This document shows, in pieces, positions 25,377-38,900 of a DNA stretch of 64,000 nucleotides; the first letter of the stretch is position 1; the number at the start of each line of letters is the position of its first letter. The DNA is taken from contig NC_088649.1 of NCBI RefSeq assembly GCF_964019385.1, positions 11,600,254-11,664,253 of the forward strand, read 5' to 3'. The stretch comes from Sycon ciliatum (lineage: Eukaryota > Porifera > Calcarea > Leucosolenida > Sycettidae). The notes beneath the pieces are model-generated. The model saw nothing but the letters and a program-made list of their open reading frames with translations, was not told where the DNA came from and made no database searches. The translations under genes were made by a program, and so were the position numbers.

Positions 25377-26114
25377 TTAATCAGCTTTCAGCAGCCGTGG
25401 ACGAGTTCTTTAGAGAAATGTGGGTCTTTTTCTGGGTGCCCTTGTCTATGTCCAGCTACAAAACGAGATGAGGATGGTCATTGTCATTTTCTGAGCTGCG
25501 AACGGGCAGAAAGGTGAGAAAATGTCGGATTTTGACCATTTGTGCTCACCTTTCAATTTCAACGTACCTCTCTGCAACATGATCCAGCTGTAATGTCAGT
25601 AGTCGCATTGGTTTGATTTTTGGTTTGCTTGTAGGGCGCAGGCACCCACATTCAGTGACCCAGAAAATTTGGCACTGCTGTGAATAGTTTAGTCGCAAAG
25701 TGAAGATTCACGGGTAAAAAGCCCCAAACTTGGAAACAGGTTATTATTCAGCTTTCACCAGCCGTGGGCGAATTCTTTAAAGAAATGTGTATCTTTTTCT
25801 GGATGCCCTTGTCTATGTCCAGCTACACAACGAGATGAGGATGGTCATTGTCATTTTCTGAGCTGCGAACGGGCAGAAAGGTGAGAAAATGTCGGATTTT
25901 GACCATTTGTGCTCACCTTTCAATTTCAACGTACCTCTCTATAACATGACCCAGCTGTAATGTCAGTAATCCCATTGGTTTGATTTTTGGTTTGCTTGTA
26001 GGGCGCAGGCACCCACATTCAGTGACCCAGAAAATTTTGCACTGCTGTGAATAGTTTAGTCGCAAAGTGAAGATTCACGGGTAAAAAGCCCCAAACTTGG
26101 AGATAGGTTATTAA
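25377..26114. repeat. two satellite monomers between element copies 2 and 3
   Basis: 738 bp, equal to two 367-bp monomers plus the 4-bp TTAA duplication. The second monomer matches the one left of copy 1 (CACCAGCCG, GTGTATC, TCTGGATGCC, AATCCCATTGG, AAAATTTTGC). The first begins like the monomer right of the element (GTGGACGAG) and changes to the sequence found left of copy 1 (CTCTGCAAC) within about the first 200 bp, which looks like an exchange junction. Confidence 0.93.
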
Positions 26115-26717
26115 CCCTTTAAGAGCCACAGGAAAATTTCAGAATTCTGCATTTTTTCGTGTTCCTTGGATCATAGCTTCAGTTCTACTCACTCAATCTT
26201 CACAATCTCGGGCTTCCTGGAAAGGTCTCCGCGAGAGGAAGAGAATGAGGTCGATCATGATAGCCAGCACACCGTCTATCCAGCGCTAAATCGCAGCGAC
26301 AGTACGAAAAATGCCCCAAATGCGTCCAATTGCGTCCCGCTCCAGATATTTCATTTTACTCGATCGTGGAGTTCCAATTTTTTTCGCTGTGTACTCTTGA
26401 CAATATCAACAGTGAAACCCGTGCAAATTCGAGTAAACCAGCGTGACGAAAAGTCTCAAAATTCTCAATACTAAAGTCGCACTGCGCGCTTTTGAAATTG
26501 CCGCGATCGCGGCTCAACTTACGAGTGATTTATCTCAGAAACCGTTGCTCGCAGCGCTTCGCGGATTGTTTCTCCCGACAGGTGAGAGTTTTCTCTTCGC
26601 CCTGGATATTTCGATCACTGGATTTGAGCGAGATTGGACTGAGTTACGATCTTTTGAAGTTCTGAATTTGAATGCGTCGTTTACGACGCATTCAAGTATG
26701 GGGCGGCTCTTAAAGGG
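26115..26717. mobile_element. piggyBac-type non-autonomous element, copy 3
   Basis: 603 bp, by eye identical to copy 1 including the five-A run missing one A in copy 2. TTAA flanks at 26111-26114 and 26718-26721. The downstream satellite also follows copy 1 base for base over long stretches, at an offset of 18071 bp, so copies 1 and 3 lie in duplicated array blocks. Confidence 0.87.
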
Positions 26718-26721
26718 TTAA

Positions 26722-29700
26722 TCAGCTTTCAGCAGCCGTGGACGAGTTCTTTAGAGAAATGTGGGTCTTTTTCTGGGTGCCCTTGTCTATGTCCAGCTAC
26801 ACAACGAGATGAGGATGGTCATTGTCATTTTCTGAGCTGCGAACGGGCAGAAAGGTAAGAAAATGTCGGATTTTGACCATTTGTGCTCACCTTTCAATTT
26901 CAACGTACCTCTTTACAACATGATCCAGCTGTAATGTCAGTAGTCGCATTGGTTTGATTTTTGGTTTGCTTGTAGGGCGCAGGCACCCACATTCAGTGAC
27001 CCAGAAAATTTGGCACTGCTGTGAATAGTTTAGTCGCAAAGTGAAGATTCACAGCTAAAAAGCCCCAAACTTGGAGATAGGTTATTAATCAGCTTTCAGC
27101 AGCCGTGGGCGAGTTCTTTAGAGAAATGTGGGTCTTTTTCTGGGTGCCCTTGTCTATGTCCAGCTACACAACGAGATGAGGATGGTCATTGTCATTTTCT
27201 GAGCTGCGAACGGGCAGAAAGGTTAGAAAATGTCGGATTTTGACCATTTGTGCTCACCTTTCAATTTCAACGTACCTTTCTCAAAAATGACCCAGCTGTA
27301 ATGTCAGTAGTCGCATTGGTTTGATTTTTGGTTTGCTTGTAGGGCGCAGGCACTCACATGCAGTGACCCAGAAAATTTGGCACTGCTGTGAATAGTTTAG
27401 TCGCAAAGTGAAGATTCACGGGTAAAAAGCCCCAAACTTGGAAACAGGTTCTTATTCAGCTTTCAGCAGCCGTGGGCGAATTCTTTAACGAAATGTGGAT
27501 CTTTTTCTGGGTGCCCTTGTCTATGTCCGGCTACACAACGAGATGAGGATGGTCATTGTCATTTTCTGAGCTGCGAACGGGCAGAAAGGTGAGAAAATGT
27601 CGGATTTTCACCATTTGTGCTCACCTTTCAATTTCAACGTACCTCTCTGCAACATGATCCAGCTGTAATGTCAGTAGTCGCATTGGTTTGATTTTTGGTT
27701 TGCTTGTAGGGCGCAGGCACCCACATTCAGTGACCCAGAAAATTTGGCACTGCTGTGAATAGTTTAGTCGCAAAGTGAAGATTCACGGGTAAAAAGTCCC
27801 AAACTTGGAAACAGGTTATTATTCAGCTTTCAACAGCCGTGGGCGAATTCTTTAAAGAAATGTGGATCTTTTTCTGGGTGCCCTTGTCTATGTCCAGCTA
27901 CACAACGAGATGAGGATGGTCATTGTCATTTTCTGAGCTGCGAACGGGCAGAAAGGGGAGAAAATGTCGGATTTTGACCATTTGTGCTCACCTTTCAATC
28001 TCAACGTACCTCTCTATAACATGACCCAGCTGTAATGTCAGTAATCGCATTGGTTTGATTTTTGGTTTGCTTGTAGGGCGCAGGCACCCACATTCAGTGA
28101 CCAGTAAAATTGGGCAATGCTGTGAATAGTTTAGTCGCAAAGTGAAGATTCACGGGTAAAAAGCCCCAAACTTGGAGATAGGTTATTAATCAGCTTTCAG
28201 CAGCCGTAGACGAGTTCTTTAGAGAAATGTGGGTCTTTTTCTGGGTGCCCTTGTCTATGTCCAGCTACACAACGAGATGAGGATGGTCATTGTCATTTTC
28301 TGAGCTGCGAACGGGCAGAAAGGTGAGAAAATGTCGGATTTTGACCATTTGTGCTCACCTTTCAATTTCAACGTACCTCTTTACAACATTATCCAGCTGT
28401 AATGTCAGTAGTCGCATTGGTTTGATTTTTGGTTTGCTTGTAGGGCGCAGGCACCCACATTCAGTGACCTAGAAAATTTGGCACTGCTGTGAATAGTTTA
28501 GTCGCAAAGTGAAGATTCACAGGTAAAAAGCCCCAAACTTGGAGATAGGTTATTAATCAGCTTTCAGCAGCCGTGGGCGAGTTCTTTAGAGAAATGTGGG
28601 TCTTTTTCTGGGTGCCCTTGTCTATGTCCAGCTACACAACGAGATGAGGATGGTCATTGTCATTTTCTGAGCTGCGAACGGGCAGAAAGGTTAGAAAATG
28701 TCGGATTTTGACCATTTGTGCTCACCTTTCAATTTCAACGTACCTTTCTCAAAAATGACCCAGCTGTAATGTCAGTAGTCGCATTGGTTTGATTTTTGGT
28801 TTGCTTGTAGGGCGCAGGCACTCACATGCAGTGACCCAGAAAATTTGGCACTGCTGTGAATAGTTTAGTCGCAAAGTGAAGATTCACGGGTAAAAAGCCC
28901 CAAACTTGGAAACAGGTTCTTATTCAGCTTTCAGCAGCCGTGGGCGAATTCTTTAACGAAATGTGGATCTTTTTCTGGGTGCCCTTGTCTATGTCCGGCT
29001 ACACAACGAGATGAGGATGGTCATTGTCATTTTCTGAGCTGCGAACGGGCAGAAAGGTGAGAAAATGTCGGATTTTCACCATTTGTGCTCACCTTTCAAT
29101 TTCAACGTACCTCTCTGCAACATGATCCAGCTGTAATGTCAGTAGTCGCATTGGTTTGATTTTTGGTTTGCTTGTAGGGCGCAGGCACCCACATTCAGTG
29201 ACCCAGAAAATTTGGCACTGCTGTGAATAGTTTAGTCGCAAAGTGAAGATTCACGGGTAAAAAGTCCCAAACTTGGAAACAGGTTATTATTCAGCTTTCA
29301 ACAGCCGTGGGCGAATTCTTTAAAGAAATGTGGATCTTTTTCTGGGTGCCCTTGTCTATGTCCAGCTACACAACGAGATGAGGATGGTCATTGTCATTTT
29401 CTGAGCTGCGAACGGGCAGAAAGGGGAGAAAATGTCGGATTTTGACCATTTGTGCTCACCTTTCAATCTCAACGTACCTCTCTATAACATGACCCAGCTG
29501 TAATGTCAGTAATCGCATTGGTTTGATTTTTGGTTTGCTTGTAGGGCGCAGGCACCCACATTCAGTGACCAGTAAAATTGGGCACTGCTGTGAATAGTTT
29601 AGTCGCAAAGTGAAGATTCACGGGTAAAAAGCCCCAAACTTGGAGATAGGTTATTAATCAGCTTTCAGCAGCCGTAGACGAGTTCTTTAGAGAAATGTGG

Positions 29701-32700
29701 GTCTTTTTCTGGGTGCCCTTGTCTATGTCCAGCTACACAACGAGATGAGGATGGTCATTGTCATTTTCTGAGCTGCGAACGGGCAGAAAGGTGAGAAAAT
29801 GTCGGATTTTGACCATTTGTGCTCACCTTTCAATTTCAACGTACCTCTTTACAACATTATCCAGCTGTAATGTCAGTAGTCGCATTGGTTTGATTTTTGG
29901 TTTGCTTGTAGGGCGCAGGCACCCACATTCAGTGACCCAGAAAATTTGGCACTGCTGTGAATAGTTTAGTCGCAAAGTGAAGATTCACAGGTAAAAAGCC
30001 CCAAACTTGGAGATAGGTTATTAATCAGCTTTCAGCAGCCGTGGGCGAGTTCTTTAGAGAAATGTGGGTCTTTTTCTGGGTGCCCTTGTCTATGTCCAGC
30101 TACACAACGAGATGAGGATGGTCATTGTCATTTTCTGAGCTGCGAACGGGCAGAAAGGTTAGAAAATGTCGGATTTTGACCATTTGTGCTCACCTTTCAA
30201 TTTCAACGTACCTTTCTCAAAAATGACCCAGCTGTAATGTCAGTAGTCGCATTGGTTTGATTTTTGGTTTGCTTGTAGGGCGCAGGCACTCACATGCAGT
30301 GACCCAGAAAATTTGGCACTGCTGTGAATAGTTTAGTCGCAAAGTGAAGATTCACGGGTAAAAAGCCCCAAACTTGGAAACAGGTTCTTATTCAGCTTTC
30401 AGCAGCCGTGGGCGAATTCTTTAACGAAATGTGGATCTTTTTCTGGGTGCCCTTGTCTATGTCCGGCTACACAACGAGATGAGGATGGTCATTGTCATTT
30501 TCTGAGCTGCGAACGGGCAGAAAGGTGAGAAAATGTCGGATTTTCACCATTTGTGCTCACCTTTCAATTTCAACGTACCTCTCTGCAACATGATCCAGCT
30601 GTAATGTCAGTAGTCGCATTGGTTTGATTTTTGGTTTGCTTGTAGGGCGCAGGCACCCACATTCAGTGACCCAGAAAATTTGGCACTGCTGTGAATAGTT
30701 TAGTCGCAAAGTGAAGATTCACGGGTAAAAAGTCCCAAACTTGGAAACAGGTTATTATTCAGCTTTCAACAGCCGTGGGCGAATTCTTTAAAGAAATGTG
30801 GATCTTTTTCTGGGTGCCCTTGTCTATGTCCAGCTACACAACGAGATGAGGATGGTCATTGTCATTTTCTGAGCTGCGAACGGGCAGAAAGGGGAGAAAA
30901 TGTCGGATTTTGACCATTTGTGCTCACCTTTCAATCTCAACGTACCTCTCTATAACATGACCCAGCTGTAATGTCAGTAATCGCATTGGTTTGATTTTTG
31001 GTTTGCTTGTAGGGCGCAGGCACCCACATTCAGTGACCAGTAAAATTGGGCAATGCTGTGAATAGTTTAGTCGCAAAGTGAAGATTCACGGGTAAAAAGC
31101 CCCAAACTTGGAGATAGGTTATTAATCAGCTTTCAGCAGCCGTAGACGAGTTCTTTAGAGAAATGTGGGTCTTTTTCTGGGTGCCCTTGTCTATGTCCAG
31201 CTACACAACGAGATGAGGATGGTCATTGTCATTTTCTGAGCTGCGAACGGGCAGAAAGGTGAGAAAATGTCGGATTTTGACCATTTGTGCTCACCTTTCA
31301 ATTTCAACGTACCTCTTTACAACATTATCCAGCTGTAATGTCAGTAGTCGCATTGGTTTGATTTTTGGTTTGCTTGTAGGGCGCAGGCACCCACATTCAG
31401 TGACCCAGAAAATTTGGCACTGCTGTGAATAGTTTAGTCGCAAAGTGAAGATTCACAGGTAAAAAGCCCCAAACTTGGAGATAGGTTATTAATCAGCTTT
31501 CAGCAGCCGTGGGCGAGTTCTTTAGAGAAATGTGGGTCTTTTTCTGGGTGCCCTTGTCTATGTCCAGCTACACAACGAGATGAGGATGGTCATTGTCATT
31601 TTCTGAGCTGCGAACGGGCAGAAAGGTTAGAAAATGTCGGATTTTGACCATTTGTGCTCACCTTTCAATTTCAACGTACCTTTCTCAAAAATGACCCAGC
31701 TGTAATGTCAGTAGTCGCATTGGTTTGATTTTTGGTTTGCTTGTAGGGCGCAGGCACTCACATGCAGTGACCCAGAAAATTTGGCACTGCTGTGAATAGT
31801 TTAGTCGCAAAGTGAAGATTCACGGGTAAAAAGCCCCAAACTTGGAAACAGGTTCTTATTCAGCTTTCAGCAGCCGTGGGCGAATTCTTTAACGAAATGT
31901 GGATCTTTTTCTGGGTGCCCTTGTCTATGTCCGGCTACACAACGAGATGAGGATGGTCATTGTCATTTTCTGAGCTGCGAACGGGCAGAAAAGTGAGAAA
32001 ATGTCGGATTTTCACCATTTGTGCTCACCTTTCAATTTCAACGTACCTCTCTGCAACATGATCCAGCTGTAATGTCAGTAGTCGCATTGGTTTGATTTTT
32101 GGTTTGCTTGTAGGGCGCAGGCACCCACATTCAGTGACCCAGAAAATTTGGCACTGCTGTGAATAGTTTAGTCGCAAAGTGAAGATTCACGGGTAAAAAG
32201 TCCCAAACTTGGAAACAGGTTATTATTCAGCTTTCAACAGCCGTGGGCGAATTCTTTAAAGAAATGTGGATCTTTTTCTGGGTGCCCTTGTCTATGTCCA
32301 GCTACACAACGAGATGAGGATGGTCATTGTCATTTTCTGAGCTGCGAACGGGCAGAAAGGGGAGAAAATGTCGGATTTTGACCATTTGTGCTCACCTTTC
32401 AATCTCAACGTACCTCTCTATAACATGACCCAGCTGTAATGTCAGTAATCGCATTGGTTTGATTTTTGGTTTGCTTGTAGGGCGCAGGCACCCACATTCA
32501 ATGACCAGTAAAATTGGGCAATGCTGTGAATAGTTTAGTCGCAAAGTGAAGATTCACGGGTAAAAAGCCCCAAACTTGGAGATAGGTTATTAATCAGCTT
32601 TCAGCAGCCGTGGACGAGTTCTTTAGAGAAATGTGGGTCTTTTTCTGGGTGCCCTTGTCTATGTCTAGCTACACAACGAGATGAGGATGGTCATTGTCAT

Positions 32701-32960
32701 TTTCTGAGCTGCGAACGGGCAGAAAGGTGAGAAAATGTCGGATTTTGACCATTTGTGCTCACCTTTCAATTTCAACGTACCTCTTTACAACATTATCCAG
32801 CTGTAATGTCAGTAGTCGCATTGGTTTGATTTTTGGTTTGCTTGTAGGGCGCAGGCACCCACATTCAGTGACCCAGAAAATTTTGCACTGCTGTGAATAG
32901 TTTAGTCGCAAAGTGAAGATTCACGGGTAAAAAGCCCCAAACTTGGAGATAGGTTATTAA
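26722..32960. repeat. four-monomer higher-order repeat, 1468 bp, four full copies plus one partial
   Basis: Units start at 26722, 28190, 29658 and 31126, with a partial unit from 32594. The monomer types are as in 8651-13420 and the first units align at an offset of 18071. The last aligned monomer (32694 versus 13155) is at offset 19539, which is 18071 + 1468: this copy has exactly one more unit. Shared rare variants such as GACCTAGAAAA in the second unit (about 10398 and 28469) show that the whole run, not just one unit, was duplicated. Confidence 0.93.
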
Positions 32961-35900
32961 TCAGCTTTCAGCAGCCGTGGGCGATTTCTTTAGAGAAATG
33001 TGGGTCTTTTTCTGGATGCCCTTGTCTATGTCCAGCTACACAACGAGATGAGGATGGTCATTGTCATTTTCTGAGCTGCGAACGGGCAGAAAGGTGAGAA
33101 AATGTCGGATTTTGACCATTTGTGCTCACCTTTCAATTTCAACGTACCTCTCTACAACATGATCCAGCTGTAATGTCAGTAGTCGCATTGGTTTGATTTT
33201 TGGTTTGCTTGTAGGGCGCAGGCACCTACATTCAGTGACCCAGAAAATTTGGCACTGCTGTGAATAGTTTAGTCGCAAAGTGAAGATTCACGGGTAAAAA
33301 GCCCCAAACTTGGAGATAGGTTATTAATCAGCTTTCAGCAGCCGTGGGCGATTTCTTTAGAGAAATGTGGGTCTTTTTCTGGATGCCCTTGTCTATGTCC
33401 AGCTACACAACGAGATGAGGATGGTCATTGTCATTTTCTGAGCTGCGAACGGGCAGAAAGGTGAGAAAATGTCGGATTTTGACCATTTGTGCTCACCTTT
33501 CAATTTCAACGTGCCTCTCTACAACATGATCCAGCTGTAATGTCAGTAGTCGCATTGGTTTGATTTTTGGTTTGCTTGTAGGGCGCAGGCACCCACATTC
33601 AGTGACCTAGAAAATTTGGCACTGCTGTGAATGGTTTAGTCGCAAAGTGAAGATTCACGGGTAAAAAGCCCCAAACTTGGAAACAGGTTATTATTCAGCT
33701 TTCAGCAGCCGTGGGCCAATTCTTTAAAGAAATGTGGGTGTTTTTCTGGGTGCCCTTGTCTATGTCCAGCTACACAACGAGATGAGGATGGTCATTGTCA
33801 TTTTCTTAGCTGCGAACGGGCAGAAAGGTGAGAAAATGTCGGATTTTGACCAATAATTTTGTGCTCACCTTTCAATTTAAACGTACCTCTCTAAAACATG
33901 ACCCAGCTGTAATGTCAGTAATCGCATTGGTTTGATTTTTGGTTTGCTTGTAGGGCGCAGGCACCCACATTCAGTGACCCAGAAAATTTGGCACTCCTGT
34001 GAATAGTTTAGTCGCAAAGTGAAGATTCACGGGTAAACAGCCCCAAACTTGGAAACAGGTTATTAATCAGCTTTCAGCAGCCGTGGGCGAGTTCTTTAGA
34101 GAAATGTGGGTCTTTTTCTGGGTGCCCTTGTCTATGTCCAGCTACACAACGAGATGAGGATGGTCATTGTCATTTTCTGAGCTGCGAACAGGCAGAAAGG
34201 TTAGAAAATGTCGGATTTTGACCATTTGTGCTCACCTTTCAATTTCAACGTACCTTTCTAAAAAATGACCCAGCTGTAATGTCAGTAGTCGCATTGGTTT
34301 GATTTTTGGTTTGCTTGTAGGGCGCAGGCACTCACATGCAGTGACCCAGAAAATTTGGCACTGCTGTGAATAGTTTAGTCGCAAAGTGAAGATTCACGGG
34401 TAAAAAGCCCCAAACTTGGAAACAGGTTATTATTCAGCTTTCAGCAGCCGTGGACGAGTTCTTTAACGAAATGTCGATCTTTTTCTGGGTGCCCTTGTCT
34501 ATGTCCAGGTACACAACGAGATGAGGATGGTCATTGTCATTTTCTGAGCTGCGAACGGGCAGAAAGGTAAGAAAATGTCGGATTTTGACCATTTGTGCTC
34601 ACCTTTCAATTTCAACGTACCTCTCTGCAACATGATCCAGCTGTAATGTCAGTAGTCGCATTGGTTTGATTTTTGGTTTGCTTGTAGGGCGCAGGCACCC
34701 ACATCCAGTGACCCAGAAAATTTGGCACTGCTGTGAATAGTTTAGTCGCAAAGTGAAGATTCACGGGTAAAAAGCCCCAAACTTGGAAACAGGTTATTAT
34801 TCAGCTTTCACCAGCCGTGGGCGAATTCTTTAAAGAAATGTGTATCTTTTTCTTGATGCCCTTGTCTATGTCCAGCTACACAACGAGATGAGGATGGTCA
34901 TTGTCATTTTCTGAGCTGCGAACGGGCAGAAAGGTGAGAAAATGTCGGATTTTGACCATTTGTGCTCACCTTTCAATTTCAACGTACCTCTCTATAACAT
35001 GACCCAGCTGTAATGTCATTAATCGCATTGGTTTGATTTTTGGTTTGCTTGTGGGGCGCAGGCACCCACATTCAGTGACCCAGAAAATTTGGCACTGCTG
35101 TGAATAGTTTAGTCGCAAAGTGAAGATTCACGGGTAAAAAGCCCCAAACTTGGAGATAGGTTATTAATCAGCTTTCAGCAGCCGTGGGCGATTTCTTTAG
35201 AGAAATGTGGGTCTTTTTCTGGATGCCCTTGTCTATGTCCAGCTACACAACGAGATGAGGATGGTCATTGTCATTTTCTGAGCTGCGAACGGGCAGAAAG
35301 GTGAGAAAATGTCGGATTTTGACCATTTGTGCTCACCTTTCAATTTCAACGTACCTCTCTACAACATGATCCAGCTGTAATGTCAGTAGTCGCATTGGTT
35401 TGATTTTTGGTTTGCTTGTAGGGCGCAGGCACCCACATTCAGTGACCCAGAAAATTTGGCACTGCTGTGAATGGTTTAGTCACAAAGTGAAGATTCACGG
35501 GTAAAAAGCCCCAAACTTGGAAACAGGTTATTATTCAGCTTTCAGCAGCCGTGGGCCAATTCTTTAAAGAAATGTGGGTCTTTTTCTGGGTGCCCTTGTC
35601 TATGTCCAGCTACACAACAAGATGAGGATGGTCATTGTCATTTTCTGAGCTGCGAACGGGCAGAAAGGTGAGAAAATGTCGGATTTTGACCAATAATTTT
35701 GTGCTCACCTTTCAATTTAAACGTACCTCTCCATAACATGACCCAGCTGTAATGTCAGTAATCGCATTGGTTTGATTTTTGGTTTGCTTGTATGGCGCAG
35801 GCACCCACATTCAGTGACCCAGAAAATTTGGCACTGCTGTGAATAGTTTAGTCGCAAAGTGAAGATTCACGGGTAAAAAGCCCAAAACTTGGAGATAGGT

Positions 35901-38900
35901 TATTAATCAGCTTTCAGCAGCCGTGGGCGAGTTCTTTAGAGAAATGTGGGTCTTTTTCTGGGTGCCCTTGTCTATGTCCAGCTACACAACGAGATGAGGA
36001 TGATCATTGTCATTTTCTGAGCTGCGAACGGGCAGAAAGGTAAGAAAATGTCGGATTTTGACCATTTGTGCTCACCTTTCAATTTCAACGTACCTCTTTA
36101 CAACATGATCCAGCTGTAATGTCAGTAGTCGCATTGGTTTGATTTTTGGTTTGCTTGTAGGGCGCAGGCACCCACATTCAGTGACCCAGAAAATTTGACA
36201 CTGCTGTGAATAGTTTAGTCGCAAAGTGAAGATTCACAGGTAAAAAGCCCCAAACTTGGAGATAGGTTATTAATCAGCTTTCAGCAGCCGTGGGCGAGTT
36301 CTTTAGAGAAATGTGGGTCTTTTTCTGGGTGCCCTTGTCTATGTCCAGCTACACAACGAGATGAGGATGGTCATTGTCATTTTCTGAGCTGCGAACGGGC
36401 AGAAAGGTTAGAAAATGTCGGATTTTGACCATTTGTGCTCACCTTTCAATTTCAACGTACCTTTCTAAAAAATGACCCAGCTGTAATGTCAGTAGTCGCA
36501 TTGGTTTGATTTTTGGTTTGCTTGTAGGGCGCAGGCACTCACATGCAGTGACCCAGAAAATTTGGCACTGCTGTGAATAGTTTAGTCGCAAAGTGAAGAT
36601 TCACGGGTAAAAAGCCCCAAACTTGGAAACAGGTTATTAATCAGCTTTCAGCAGCCGTGGGCGAGTTCTTTAGAGAAATGTGGGTCTTTTTCTGGGTGCC
36701 CTTGTCTATGTCCAGCTACACAACGAGATGAGGATGGTCATTGTCATTTTCTGAGCTGCGAACGGGCAGAAAGGTAAGAAAATGTCGGATTTTGACCATT
36801 TGTGCTCACCTTTCAATTTCAACGTACCTCTTTACAACATGATCCAGCTGTAATGTCAGTAGTCGCATTGGTTTGATTTTTGGTTTGCTTGTAGGGCGCA
36901 GGCACCCACATTCAGTGACCCAGAAAATTTGACACTGCTGTGAATAGTTTAGTCGCAAAGTGAAGATTCACAGGTAAAAAGCCCCAAACTTGGAGATAGG
37001 TTATTAATCAGCTTTCAGCAGCCGTGGGCGAGTTCTTTAGAGAAATGTGGGTCTTTTTCTGGGTGCCCTTGTCTATGTCCAGCTACACAACGAGATGAGG
37101 ATGGTCATTGTCATTTTCTGAGCTGCGAACGGGCAGAAAGGTTAGAAAATGTCGGATTTTGACCATTTGTGCTCACCTTTCAATTTCAACGTACCTTTCT
37201 AAAAAATGACCCAGCTGTAATGTCAGTAGTCGCATTGGTTTGATTTTTGGTTTGCTTGTAGGGCGCAGGCACTCACATGCAGTGACCCAGAAAATTTGGC
37301 ACTGCTGTGAATAGTTTAGTCGCAAAGTGAAGATTCACGGGTAAAAAGCCCCAAACTTGGAAACAGGTTATTATTCAGCTTTCAGCAGCCGTGGGCGAAT
37401 TCTTTAACGAAATGTGGATCTTTTTCTGGGTGCCCTTGTCTATGTCCAGCTACACAACGAGATGAGGATGGTCATTGTCATTTTCTGAGCTGCGAACGGG
37501 CAGAAAGGTGAGAAAATGTCGGATTTTGACCATTTGTGCTCACCTTTCAATTTCAACGTACCTCTCTGCAACATGATCCAGCTGTAATGTCAGTAGTCGC
37601 ATTGGTTTGATTTTTGGTTTGCTTGTAGGGCGCAGGCACCCACATTCAGTGACCCAGAAAATTTGGCACTGCTGTGAATAGTTTAGTCGCAAAGTGAAGA
37701 TTCACGGGTAAAAAGTCCCAAACTTGGAAACAGGTTATTATTCAGCTTTCAGCAGCCGTGGGCCAATTCTTTAAAGAAATGTGGATCTTTTTCTGGGTGC
37801 CCTTGTCTATGTCCAGCTACACAACGAGATGAGGATGGTCATTGTCATTTTCTGAGCTGCGAACGGGCAGAAAGGGGAGAAAATGTCGGATTTTGACCAT
37901 TTGTGCTCACCTTTCAATTTCAACGTACCTCTCTATAACATGACCCAGCTGTAATGTCAGTAGTCGCATTGGTTTGATTTTTGGTTTGCTTGTAGGGCGC
38001 AGGCACCCACATTCAGTGACCAGTAAAATTGGGCAATGCTGTGAATAGTTTAGTCGCAAAGTGAAGATTCACGGGTAAAAAGCCCCAAACTTGGAGATAG
38101 GTTATTAATCAGCTTTCAGCAGCCGTGGACGAGTTCTTTAGAGAAATGTGGGTGTTTTTCTGGGTGCCCTTGTCTATGTCCAGGTACACAACGAGATGAG
38201 GATGGTCATTGTCATTTTCTGAGCTGCGAACGGGCAGAAAGGTGAGAAAATGTCGGATTTTCACCATTTGTGCTCACCTTTCAATTTCAACGTACCTCTC
38301 TGCAACATGATCCAGCTGTAATGTCAGTAGTCGCATTGGTTTGATTTTTGGTTTGCTTGTAGGGCGCAGGCACCCACATTTAGTGACCCAGAAAATTTGG
38401 CACTGCTGTGAATAGTTTAGTCGCAAAGTGAAGATTCACGGGTAAAAAGTCCCAAACTTGGAAACAGGTTATTATTCAGCTTTCAACAGCCGTGGGCGAA
38501 TTCTTTAAAGAAATGTGGATCTTTTTCTGGGTGCCCTTGTCTATGTCCAGCTACACAACGAGATGAGGATGGTCATTGTCATTTTCTGAGCTGCGAACGG
38601 GCAGAAAGGGGAGAAAATGTCGGATTTTGACCATTTGTGCTCACCTTTCAATCTCAACGTACCTCTCTATAACATGACCCAGCTGTAATGTCAGTAATCG
38701 CATTGGTTTGATTTTTGGTTTGCTTGTAGGGCGCAGGCACCCACATTCAATGACCAGTAAAATTGGGCAATGCTGTGAATAGTTTAGTCGCAAAGTGAAG
38801 ATTCACGGGTAAAAAGCCCCAAACTTGGAGATAGGTTATTAATCAGCTTTCAGCAGCCGTGGACGAGTTCTTTAGAGAAATGTGGGTCTTTTTCTGGGTG

